Source: a virus. From it: a stretch of DNA of 21,707 nt. The stretch lies in the IMG/VR virus record IMGVR_UViG_3300032579_001191, positions 1-21,707 of that record. One strand, 5' to 3'. The notes below the pieces were generated by a model. That model searched no databases and was not told the origin of the DNA. It saw only the letters and a program-made list of their open reading frames with translations. A program made the position numbers and the translations under genes. This document shows positions 13,746-20,711 of this stretch, piece by piece (the first letter of the stretch is position 1; the number at the start of each line of letters is the position of its first letter).

Positions 13746-14347
13746 GCGTTAAATTGTTTAAAAGCGGCGGCAAGTTTGCCGTGATAATTATTGGCTCTGT
13801 AGCCCTCGCCATTGTAACGGTAAGCAAACGCTGACCAGTCTTTGTTTTTTAGTGCATCAATAAGTTTATTTTGGCGGATAAATCGGCACATGGTGTCAAG
13901 TTGCGCGCCTTCATCTTTGTATTGGGCGTTGATAAAAGCTTGTAGCGTTGGGTATCCCAAGTCTTTCCAATTAAAGCCCATCACTTGTCCCAATCCCCAG
14001 CTGGCAGACTCGAGGGCAGATTCACGGTGGTATTGACTGGCGGCGGTCAAGCGTTGGTGTTGATAGCGACCTTCAACACCGTAGGACTTTGGTTTCCATT
14101 TTGGATAGCAAAGGTCTGGACGTTCTCGCATCACTTTTGCACGAATATCCAGCAAGCCTTTTTTGGTGAGCTGCTTATAAAAAATATGTGGCTCAAACAA
14201 AATCACAGGTTCACCCGTGGACAAAAACCCTTCGCCTTTGGATTCGACTGAATGCACAGCACGCATGGCGGCTAAGGGTACGCCAAGACTATCGGCACAG
14301 GCTTTGATTTGGGCTAGGGTTATTTTTTTGTGGGCAGGTGTGCTCAT
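13742..14347 (-). CDS. Endolysin, N-acetylmuramidase family
   Basis: Protein of 201 residues with the N-acetylmuramidase (DUF3380) pattern: MRAVHSVESKGEGFL with candidate catalytic Glu35, VILFEPHIFYKQL (residues 48-60), ESASWGLGQVMGFNWKDLGY (113-132) and AFAYRYNGEGY near the C-terminus. It should cleave the glycan backbone of host peptidoglycan at the end of the lytic cycle. There is no signal peptide or SAR-type N-terminal membrane segment, so release depends on a holin. It sits at the place of P2 lysozyme K but belongs to a different lysozyme family. Overlaps of 4 bp join it to the membrane-protein gene upstream and R downstream. Confidence 0.92.
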   Translation of the reverse strand: MSTPAHKKITLAQIKACADSLGVPLAAMRAVHSVESKGEGFLSTGEPVILFEPHIFYKQLTKKGLLDIRAKVMRERPDLCYPKWKPKSYGVEGRYQHQRLTAASQYHRESALESASWGLGQVMGFNWKDLGYPTLQAFINAQYKDEGAQLDTMCRFIRQNKLIDALKNKDWSAFAYRYNGEGYRANNYHGKLAAAFKQFNA

Positions 14348-14673
14348 TGGCTCTCCTTAAAGATGTGATTGATACGGTCATTAAATCGCTGGCGACGATG
14401 ATTTTTACGTTCGCAGTGCAGTAAAAACCACAAAAATGCTAATGCCATGGTTAAGGTGGCAAAACCAGAGCGAATCAAAATCAGGCTCAATGACATCGTA
14501 AACCCTGCATGCATGGCGTCATATGCCATATAGACAACTGCAACCAGACTATGGAGCAATAAACATCGCAGTGCCCACCAAAGGATGTCATCATAGCGGC
14601 GTGTCAGCCATAAAAACGCTGTTAAAATGGTCATGCTAAGTAGCATTAAGCCGACGTGTAATAGGTAAATCAT
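14344..14673 (-). CDS. Small membrane protein, holin candidate (109 aa)
   Basis: Protein of 109 residues with three likely membrane helices (about residues 3-22 YLLHVGLMLLSMTILTAFLW, 31-50 and 60-86) and a strongly basic cytoplasmic tail (HCERKNHRRQRFNDRI). This layout is typical of class I holins. It lies directly before the endolysin and overlaps it by 4 bp. Either this or the adjacent 152-residue protein may be the pore-former, the other an antiholin. No family member recognised by name. Confidence 0.7.
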   Translation of the reverse strand: MIYLLHVGLMLLSMTILTAFLWLTRRYDDILWWALRCLLLHSLVAVVYMAYDAMHAGFTMSLSLILIRSGFATLTMALAFLWFLLHCERKNHRRQRFNDRINHIFKESQ

Positions 14674-15128
14674 TTATCCACCCCCATAAATTTGGCAAGC
14701 CAATCGGGCAAAATGGCTTTGATACGATCAGAATTTGCAACCGCGATTAATAGACGCAAAATAAAATATCCACCGACAGCCCACAAAAAGCTAACGAACA
14801 AAACCACGTCTTCGCTAGAATTGTTACGACCCATGAGCTCAAGACTGCCACGGGTAAAGAACAATCCTGCACCCAAACCTAAAAGCACGTGTCCTACGCT
14901 AGTGGCAGATGGGGGGAATTTTTTATCTTCGCCGAATGCAAGGTAACCACCAATCGCACCGATAATCGTTGCTACTAGCATAGCGTTGGTAATGGTAGAA
15001 ATAGGTAATAGCTGGTTAGAATAGGCAAAGACGGGATTAATCGTGGCAAGCAGCCAGAGAAAAGCAACAATACTCCATCCAAGCATACAGCCAATGATGT
15101 CGAAAATTAGGCTAGATTTTTTTAACAT
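14670..15128 (-). CDS. Four-helix membrane protein, lysis module (152 aa)
   Basis: Protein of 152 residues with four likely membrane helices: residues 8-30 (FDIIGCMLGWSIVAFLWLLA), 48-66, 78-95 and 108-130 (VVLFVSFLWAVGGYFILRLL). It is longer than most holins. It lies between tail gene X and the holin candidate, overlapping the latter by 4 bp, and corresponds in position to the P2 holin Y. A holin, antiholin or lysis-timing protein is likely from position and topology only. Confidence 0.65.
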   Translation of the reverse strand: MLKKSSLIFDIIGCMLGWSIVAFLWLLATINPVFAYSNQLLPISTITNAMLVATIIGAIGGYLAFGEDKKFPPSATSVGHVLLGLGAGLFFTRGSLELMGRNNSSEDVVLFVSFLWAVGGYFILRLLIAVANSDRIKAILPDWLAKFMGVDK

Positions 15129-15129
15129 A

Positions 15130-15348
15130 TCAATCCCAAAGTTTTAACCGTTGCTGCACGTTGGCGACGGTTGTCGTAAAAGGTAAAATCACGGTACTCC
15201 GCATAGGTAAAATAGCGAGCGGGGTAAATTGTGGGTTTAATTCAACGATTTTTGGTAAGTATGCGTTTGACTGATTACCAAAAAAGCGATAAGCAATAGC
15301 GTCGAGCGTGTCAAATTGTTGTGATGCTATGGTGCGTTGTATTGTCAT
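15130..15348 (-). CDS. X: Tail protein gpX (LysM-like)
   Basis: Protein of 72 residues (P2 X 67). The pattern is the short LysM-like tail X family: DTLDAIAYRFFGNQSNAYLP with PKIVELNPQF then a C-terminal hydrophobic strand (STVILPF). It sits between L and the lysis genes as in P2 and overlaps the end of L by 4 bp. It is required for tail formation in P2; the domain resembles the linker found in gpD/gpU-type tail proteins. Confidence 0.9.
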   Translation of the reverse strand: MTIQRTIASQQFDTLDAIAYRFFGNQSNAYLPKIVELNPQFTPLAILPMRSTVILPFTTTVANVQQRLKLWD

Positions 15349-15887
15349 AACAACCTCACACGGTTACGGCTTTTGCCGGTCAAGTCAGCAATCGCATGGT
15401 TGACGATACGGCGCAGGGCGTCAGATTTGGTTTGTTCATTATTGCCGCGTGTGATGCCTTGACCAATGGTGTCAAAGTCCATGTAGTTATCAGCCATGAG
15501 TGCGGCGGCTTCGTTGAGAACCGCGCGCTTATAAGTGCGCTGCCAGCGATGGTGAGTAACCAATTGGGTAAGCGTTAGAAATCCGTCAGCCCAGCGGGGT
15601 AATATTGACATGATATTCGATGATAATCGGTGGTGGTGGCTAATCAGAGCAGGGGCGGACTCCCAAACGCAGGTACCGCCCACAACAAAACCAAACTGGT
15701 CGTCATCCAGGTAAGGGATTTGTGCATTAATATTGTCATAAGCATCACTGATGTAGCCTGCAATACGGTCGCTGCCCATTGTCTTGTCAATACGCATCAT
15801 TTGCACCAAGTCTGTCGTTGAGACCGATGGCAAGCCCTTAATGGGATTTGGTACTTCGGCATGATTGATTTGCTGATTGATAAGCAT
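15345..15887 (-). CDS. L: Head completion/stabilisation protein gpL
   Basis: Protein of 180 residues (P2 L 169). Landmarks: TTDLVQMMRIDKTMGSDRIA, YISDAYDNINAQI, HHRWQRTYKRAVLNEAAALM, LMADNYMDFDTIGQG and SDALRRIVNHAIADLTGKSR. GpL seals the capsid portal after DNA packaging and forms the connector to the tail. The start is weakly supported (GGAT upstream). A long hairpin separates it from M, so its level relative to M, N and O may be reduced. Confidence 0.92.
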   Translation of the reverse strand: MLINQQINHAEVPNPIKGLPSVSTTDLVQMMRIDKTMGSDRIAGYISDAYDNINAQIPYLDDDQFGFVVGGTCVWESAPALISHHHRLSSNIMSILPRWADGFLTLTQLVTHHRWQRTYKRAVLNEAAALMADNYMDFDTIGQGITRGNNEQTKSDALRRIVNHAIADLTGKSRNRVRLL

Positions 15888-15901
15888 GGGTTATCCAAAA
15901 T

Positions 15902-15973
15902 AAAAAGGCGGTAGTTATTAAAAAAGTGCTGGTAAAAGTTAATTTACTTTTCAGACAAATTTAATAAGCCGCC
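15902..15973 (-). terminator. Long imperfect hairpin with U tract between M and L (attenuator candidate)
   Basis: On the minus strand GGCGGC-TTATTAAA (15960-15973) pairs with TTTAATAA-CTA-CCGCC (15907-15922), leaving a small bulge, and an inner hairpin AAAAGT/ACTTTT (15934-15939 and 15946-15951) closes the loop. A T5-A-T4 run follows. It is shaped like an intrinsic terminator with a long stem, lying inside the head operon. Confidence 0.5.
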
Positions 15974-15991
15974 TACCCGTGGTGGGGTCTG

Positions 15992-16738
15992 TTAGCCTTG
16001 AGCGGCTTTAAGTTTTGATAAGTCGGTTTTGCAACCAACATCAGGGTAAATTGCAATTGCTTTTTCATAAGCAGCAATGGCGTCCGTTGGCTTGTCGGCT
16101 TTTAACGCATCACCATAAGCTCGATACAACTTGGCACGTACAGGGTCTGGCATATCGTGGTCGTTGGTGACTTCGATTGCTTTTGCCAGAATGTCAGTGT
16201 GTTCGCTTGGGTTATCCGCTTTTTTTGTCACTTCAGATGCCAATTGCTCGGCATATACGGTCGCAACGTCACGGGTAAATGGTTCTGGCATAGCCATGTC
16301 GTTGAGTAGCGCAAACTCTGCAATGCGGGTAGCGGTATCAAATTCATGGGTATCAAGCGCCCAGACCATCAATTGAACTAGCATATCGTTTTGAGCGCTA
16401 ATCCCCGCGGCTAGTGTGCCTTCAATCCAAGGTAGGTAATAAGGCAAAAAGTCAGCCTTTAACTCGTTCTTTTTGGCCTGCGATTGGATGCCTTGTAGAG
16501 ACTGCCAGTCATTAAAAAACTTGAGTTCAATAGGGCTTCCTGCATCGGGGTTGTCGTCATCAAGCGGATATTCGCCATCAGGCTGCCCATCAAAAACAGG
16601 CTGATTTTGGCGGATCATGGTGCTGCCTAATGGGCGGTTTAACTGACGACCACGGGCAGATAGTCGGGGGTCGGCATTGGCTTGGCGCGCCGCTTTTTCG
16701 GCACGCACGCGTTCAAAATGGTCTCGTAAGCTGCTCAT
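15992..16738 (-). CDS. M: Terminase small subunit gpM
   Basis: Protein of 248 residues (P2 M 247) when started at ATG 16738, which has AAGGGG seven bases upstream; a further upstream frame to 16786 lies inside N and lacks support. The N-terminus (MSSLRDHFERVRAEKAARQA) and the FLPYYLPWIEGTLAAGISAQ, MLVQLMVWALDTHEFDTATR and YRAYGDALK segments are typical of the P2 M family. GpM recognises the cos site and, with gpP, cuts and packages phage DNA. The C-terminal region has a TPR-like PTDAIAAYEKAIAIYP segment. It lies 11 bp after N. Confidence 0.92.
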   Translation of the reverse strand: MSSLRDHFERVRAEKAARQANADPRLSARGRQLNRPLGSTMIRQNQPVFDGQPDGEYPLDDDNPDAGSPIELKFFNDWQSLQGIQSQAKKNELKADFLPYYLPWIEGTLAAGISAQNDMLVQLMVWALDTHEFDTATRIAEFALLNDMAMPEPFTRDVATVYAEQLASEVTKKADNPSEHTDILAKAIEVTNDHDMPDPVRAKLYRAYGDALKADKPTDAIAAYEKAIAIYPDVGCKTDLSKLKAAQG

Positions 16739-16749
16739 CAATATCCCCT

Positions 16750-17757
16750 TTATGCTTCGATAACAAGGTTTTCGATGAACGCACATTTGTCATAGTCTTC
16801 GACGACAAAGCACTCATTCACTGATTGATAATCAGAGGTGCGGTTCCACTCTGGCTCATCTTTGATAAGACGACGCATACTGCCACGTTGTTGATAGATA
16901 GACAGATTGTCGTAGCTGGTAATCAACAAACCATTAGCTGGGAAATACGCAGGTGTATCGACTGGCAACGTACCAAGCTGTTTTTTCTGATATAAGGCAT
17001 TGGCAGCCGCCTGCTCGGTTGGGGCTAAGGTTTGATTGATAAGGTTTTGGTATTTATCCGTGACCAGACCGCGCGAGGTAATGACAACCAAATCGCTATT
17101 GTCGCGGAATTGTTCGGCGATTAGGTCATTGACTGCCATTTCGACCAGCGCATCAATATTTTTAAATTCTTTGCTTGCGCCAATTACCAGCTCATCAATA
17201 TGACGCTCGGGGGCAAAGGCACGAATTTTTTCTAACCAGCCAACATTCACGTCTTGCAATTTTGGATACAAGGTCTTGTTGGTGGTCTTCGCGCGGTGAG
17301 TACCGTTAAAGCCAACCATTTGCTTGTCTTGGGCGATGAGTTTAATCGCCAAGTTTTGCAGGCGTTTTTGGAAATCGGGGAACGCTGACCAGTTATCAAT
17401 TACTGCCCAGTCGTAGGCAACGTCGTAGTCGGTATTGGTACAGACATAGTCGTCAATATGTTCAATATTCCCAATAGGGGTTGGGCGACGTGGTTGAATA
17501 CGGGTGTCGGTGTTGCTGGCAACACGTTTGTCACTGCCAAGACCTAATTTATCAGCGGTGGCTTGTTGTACTTGTACGATATTGATGCGTTTTAAAAAGT
17601 CGGTTTGTTGTTGATAACGATCAATTAAAGTTTGCTGTCGCGCAGGTTGGACTTCGATTGTTGTAGCAAAGTTTTCAGCGCCATTAATGGTCGCGATCTG
17701 TTTTTTATAGGCTTCTAAACCTTGACGAGTTAAAGCGGATAATGCGTAGCTTCCCAT
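16750..17757 (-). CDS. N: Major capsid protein gpN
   Basis: Protein of 335 residues when started at MGSYALSALTRQGLEAYKKQ (ATG 17757, AGGA seven bases upstream); the longer frame from 17775 has no better signal. P2 N is 357 residues. Landmarks: FATTIEVQPARQQTLIDRYQ, FLKRINIVQVQQATADKLGL, NTDYDVAYDWAVIDNWSAFP, MVGFNGTHRAKTT and the late strand PAYFPANGLLITSYDNLSIY. It has the HK97 fold by family. The N-terminal 30 residues are normally cut by the gpO protease during maturation; the site is not evident here. Confidence 0.94.
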   Translation of the reverse strand: MGSYALSALTRQGLEAYKKQIATINGAENFATTIEVQPARQQTLIDRYQQQTDFLKRINIVQVQQATADKLGLGSDKRVASNTDTRIQPRRPTPIGNIEHIDDYVCTNTDYDVAYDWAVIDNWSAFPDFQKRLQNLAIKLIAQDKQMVGFNGTHRAKTTNKTLYPKLQDVNVGWLEKIRAFAPERHIDELVIGASKEFKNIDALVEMAVNDLIAEQFRDNSDLVVITSRGLVTDKYQNLINQTLAPTEQAAANALYQKKQLGTLPVDTPAYFPANGLLITSYDNLSIYQQRGSMRRLIKDEPEWNRTSDYQSVNECFVVEDYDKCAFIENLVIEA

Positions 17758-17797
17758 GATTTTTCCTTTTAGCAATTTAAATTGTGTTGAAAACTAG

Positions 17798-18214
17798 TTA
17801 GCAGTCAGCGAGTTCATGGCTGACACCCGCTGGCGGCGTGACGGTCATGGGTACAGGCTCGGTGGACAGCTTGGTTTGTAAGCTGGCAAAACTCTGGTTA
17901 AGCTGGTTCACCGTGGCGGTTAATTGGGTGACACTTTCAGCGATTTGGGCAGTGGTAGCAGTGTTGGTATCTGTTTTTTCATTTAGGGTATTAAACCCTT
18001 GTAATACCATGTCCTGCTCATCTTTAGTCATGCCTGATGATTTGCTGGTAAACATATTTGCCATTTTTTGTAAAAAGCCATCTTCTGCTTTGTGTTGTTG
18101 TGGTTGAGCTGGTGGCTGTGGCGTTTGAGTTGGCGCTGGCGCTTGTTCGATTGGAGCTTGACCTTCGGTAGTAGCGGTGGTTGGTGTTTGGGTTTGGTTG
18201 GTTTGGGTAGTCAT
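17798..18214 (-). promoter_or_regulatory. Possible internal start producing the scaffold part of gpO alone
   Basis: In-frame ATG at 18214 (Met169) is preceded by AGGAA with nine bases of spacing and opens exactly at the linker MTTQTNQTQTPT. A product of 138 residues would contain only linker and scaffold domain, like lambda Nu3 nested in C. Whether it is used is not known. Confidence 0.4.
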
Positions 18215-18718
18215 AAGGATGAGTTCCTGATGTTCAGAAAAAAGGGTGTTATTTGCGGTATTGTTAAATTTAAGCGGTTCTGTGCCACGACTTGCAGGAA
18301 TGTCGGTCACTGCCAAGCCGACCAAATAGGCTTGATTGGTGTCAGCAAATTTCGGATAAAACTCGATGCTAGTGAATAGTTTTTTGCCTTGTTTATTGGC
18401 TTCAACAAGGACAGGCAGAGCCGAAAGTGTGGCGTATAAGCCCATCAGTTGAACCTTGACACCATTAATGGTGTATTCATCCAATTGGGCATCAACGGCA
18501 ATAACATCGCCCAAAATTGGATAGTTATCACTACTTAAACCGCCCCATCCACTTGAGTGTTCCACGTTAATTCGGGCGGTGTATTCGACTGGGTCGTAGG
18601 TGTTTGCCATTTCCAAAATATGCTGGCGGCTGATGGCTCGACCGTCCACTGTCTGCCCTTCACGGGCGACACGGAAACGTTTAATTGTGCGTTGACCTGC
18701 TAAATCTGGCATAGGCAT
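17798..18718 (-). CDS. O: Capsid scaffold and maturation protease gpO
   Basis: Protein of 306 residues (P2 O 284). The N-terminal half is the serine protease domain with Asp25 (QTVDGRAIS), His54 (VEHSSGWGG) and Ser117 (FTSIEFYP); the Asp-His spacing of 29 equals that of P2 (D19, H48, S107). A Gln/Pro/Thr-rich linker (about residues 170-210) joins it to the helical scaffold region ending near residue 300. GpO guides N assembly, cleaves N, L and Q, and then itself. Two ATGs (18718, 18712) are possible. A second start with its own Shine-Dalgarno lies at 18214. Confidence 0.93.
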   Translation of the reverse strand: MPMPDLAGQRTIKRFRVAREGQTVDGRAISRQHILEMANTYDPVEYTARINVEHSSGWGGLSSDNYPILGDVIAVDAQLDEYTINGVKVQLMGLYATLSALPVLVEANKQGKKLFTSIEFYPKFADTNQAYLVGLAVTDIPASRGTEPLKFNNTANNTLFSEHQELILMTTQTNQTQTPTTATTEGQAPIEQAPAPTQTPQPPAQPQQHKAEDGFLQKMANMFTSKSSGMTKDEQDMVLQGFNTLNEKTDTNTATTAQIAESVTQLTATVNQLNQSFASLQTKLSTEPVPMTVTPPAGVSHELADC

Positions 18719-18874
18719 TCCAATAGATTAATCGGCGAAAATGTATCGGCTTATAAATTTGGTTAAGTAGCCCTTAGTTTGTTGGCTGTATAGGTTGTAA
18801 GCAATATTTAAAAGACCGCAATCAGCACTTGCGGTCTTTTGCTGTGTGGTGCGGTGGCTGACTGTCTATAAGCT
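18719..18874. promoter_or_regulatory. Divergent O-P late control region
   Basis: The 156 bp between divergent O and P must hold the two late promoters (PO and PP in P2). A TATACA at 18787-18792 (minus) and a TATAAG at 18867-18872 (plus) are candidate -10 elements; the second is three bases from the P ATG at 18875, so the P message may be leaderless or start at ATG 18881. No P2 Ogr-type TGT-N12-ACA was found. A strong dyad lies in the middle. Confidence 0.45.
18810..18840. promoter_or_regulatory. Perfect dyad AAAAGACCGCAA/TTGCGGTCTTTT (copy 2) between O and P
   Basis: Arms 18810-18821 and 18829-18840, 7-nt loop; the arms are nearly identical to those of the dyad at 11431-11459. It has a terminator shape, but its place upstream of two divergent genes gives a terminator little to end, so an operator role, or a barrier between the two units, is possible. 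Confidence 0.55.
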
Positions 18875-20692
18875 ATGCGTATGACTGATACCACCGCCAA
18901 TTCGACTCAAAATCAATCGCTAACTCAAAAACGTGAACAAGCAAGGCTACTTTACGCCCAAGGACTAGGCGTGACCCAAATCGCCCGTCATCTCGATGAA
19001 AAGCGGGCAACGGTTGCCAGTTGGAAAAAAAGAGATGGCTGGGTACGTGCGGACATTTTTACCGACGTCAATCTAGCCATGAAAGCGCGTTTGTTGTCGT
19101 TGATCGGAATGGATAAAAAGGGAAATGGGGAATATAAAGAAATTGATGAGCTCATGCGGCAGCTTGAGCGAATCGCCAAAATCCAAAATTATAACGATAG
19201 TGGTAATGGCGGTGATTTAAATCCAAAGCTGCGTGATCGTTACAAGCCAGACCGTAAAGAAAAGGTCAAAAACTTATTTACTGAAGAAGAAATTGTGGCG
19301 TTGGAGGACGCCTTTAAAATCATGCTGTATCCATTCCAACAGGAATGGATTGATATTCTTGATGGTAAAAAGGTCAACGGTAAGAAAAAGTACGCACCCG
19401 CGCGTATTTTTATGATGCTGAAAAGCCGACAGATTGGGGCAACGTATGTCATTGCAATTTGGGCACTCATCAATGCCTTAAGAACCAAGAAAAATAAAAT
19501 CTTTTTATCGGCGTCAAAAGCTCAAGCTTATCAATTTATTGAATATATCAAAAATTTTATCTTTGAAGTACTTGGTCGACAAATTGGTGGCGACCCGATT
19601 GTTATCTCATTCGAGGATAACACCCAAGTTAATTTTTATTACATGGGGACCAATGCCTTAACTGCCCAAGGTCGACATGGTGATGTGGTTATTGATGAGT
19701 TCTTTTGGATTCGTAAATTCAAAGAATTTCGGGACGTGGCATCAGGGATGGCATCGCAGAGTCAGTACCAACAGATTTACTTATCAACGCCTAGCTCTGT
19801 TATGCATGAGGCGTATAAATTCTGGACGGGTACCGATAGCGTTAATAAGCATGAGATTGATGTTAGCCATGCCACGCTAAAAACACCAACGCTTTGCATG
19901 GATGGCAAATGGCGGTTGATGGTCACCGTACGCGATGCGATGCGTGGGGGTTACGACAAACTTGATATTGATCAGCTGCAGCTTGAGTACACGCCTGACC
20001 GATTTGATAATCTGTTTATGTGCGTGTTTTTGGATGACAGCTCAAGTTATTTCCCACTGTCTATTTTATCGCCGAACATGATTGATAGCTGGGAGGTGTG
20101 GAAGGACTTTAAGCCGCTTGGCAGTAATCCGTATAAAAAACCGGTTTGGGTGGGTTATGACCCGTCATTCACTGGTGACCATCCTGCTTTGGCAGTAGTC
20201 GCGCCGCCAACTAGACCAGGGCAGCCTTACCGAGTACTTGAGCGTAAGCATCTTGATCACATGTCGCCACTTATGCAAGCTCAATATATCCAAAAAATCT
20301 GTGATCGGTACCAAGTTGAATATTTGGGCATTGATACCACAGGGGCGGGTATTGCAGTCGCCGAACACGTCAAGGCGTTCTATCCTGCCTATACCCCGAT
20401 TAACTATAGCATTGAAGTCAAAACCCGTATGGCGATGCGTGCCAAAGAATTGTTTGAACGTCGCAAGCTGCATTTCGACGCTGGCTATATTGATATTGTC
20501 AAAGCCTTTATTGCCATCAAAAAACAAGTCACCAACGGCGGGGGGCGTATGACATTTGTTTCAAAACGCTCACAAGAAACGGGTCACAGTGATGTTGCCT
20601 GGGCAATTATGCACGCGATTGATAATGCCCCGCTTGCAAGTACTGAAAACATCACCGCCGCCACCAAATCCCGTGTATCCGTTCACCGCTAA
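18875..20692 (+). CDS. P: Terminase large subunit gpP (ATPase/nuclease)
   Basis: Protein of 605 residues (P2 P 590). An N-terminal helix-turn-helix (GVTQIARHLDEKRATVASWK, residues 32-51) precedes the packaging ATPase: Walker A-like MLKSRQIGATY (181-191; P2-type terminases have KSRQIGAT), Walker B DVVIDEFFWI (270-279) and the coupling motif YLSTPSS (302-308). The C-terminal nuclease has D429 (WVGYDPSFTGD), D487 (LGIDTTGAG) and an SDVAWAIMHAI segment. It drives DNA into the procapsid and cuts at cos. No Shine-Dalgarno precedes either ATG 18875 or 18881. It is transcribed away from O, as in P2. Confidence 0.96.
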   Translation: MRMTDTTANSTQNQSLTQKREQARLLYAQGLGVTQIARHLDEKRATVASWKKRDGWVRADIFTDVNLAMKARLLSLIGMDKKGNGEYKEIDELMRQLERIAKIQNYNDSGNGGDLNPKLRDRYKPDRKEKVKNLFTEEEIVALEDAFKIMLYPFQQEWIDILDGKKVNGKKKYAPARIFMMLKSRQIGATYVIAIWALINALRTKKNKIFLSASKAQAYQFIEYIKNFIFEVLGRQIGGDPIVISFEDNTQVNFYYMGTNALTAQGRHGDVVIDEFFWIRKFKEFRDVASGMASQSQYQQIYLSTPSSVMHEAYKFWTGTDSVNKHEIDVSHATLKTPTLCMDGKWRLMVTVRDAMRGGYDKLDIDQLQLEYTPDRFDNLFMCVFLDDSSSYFPLSILSPNMIDSWEVWKDFKPLGSNPYKKPVWVGYDPSFTGDHPALAVVAPPTRPGQPYRVLERKHLDHMSPLMQAQYIQKICDRYQVEYLGIDTTGAGIAVAEHVKAFYPAYTPINYSIEVKTRMAMRAKELFERRKLHFDAGYIDIVKAFIAIKKQVTNGGGRMTFVSKRSQETGHSDVAWAIMHAIDNAPLASTENITAATKSRVSVHR

Positions 20693-20711
20693 TCCATCGT
20701 TAAGGAATCTT

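Noticed and set aside
13985-14251. Plus-strand open frame opposite the endolysin as a possible spanin
   Set aside because: No signal peptide, lipobox or coiled coil, and it is opposite a strongly conserved gene.
20556-20711. Longer portal start at 20556
   Set aside because: It overlaps the conserved terminase C-terminus; ATG 20712 has AAGGA and begins the family similarity.
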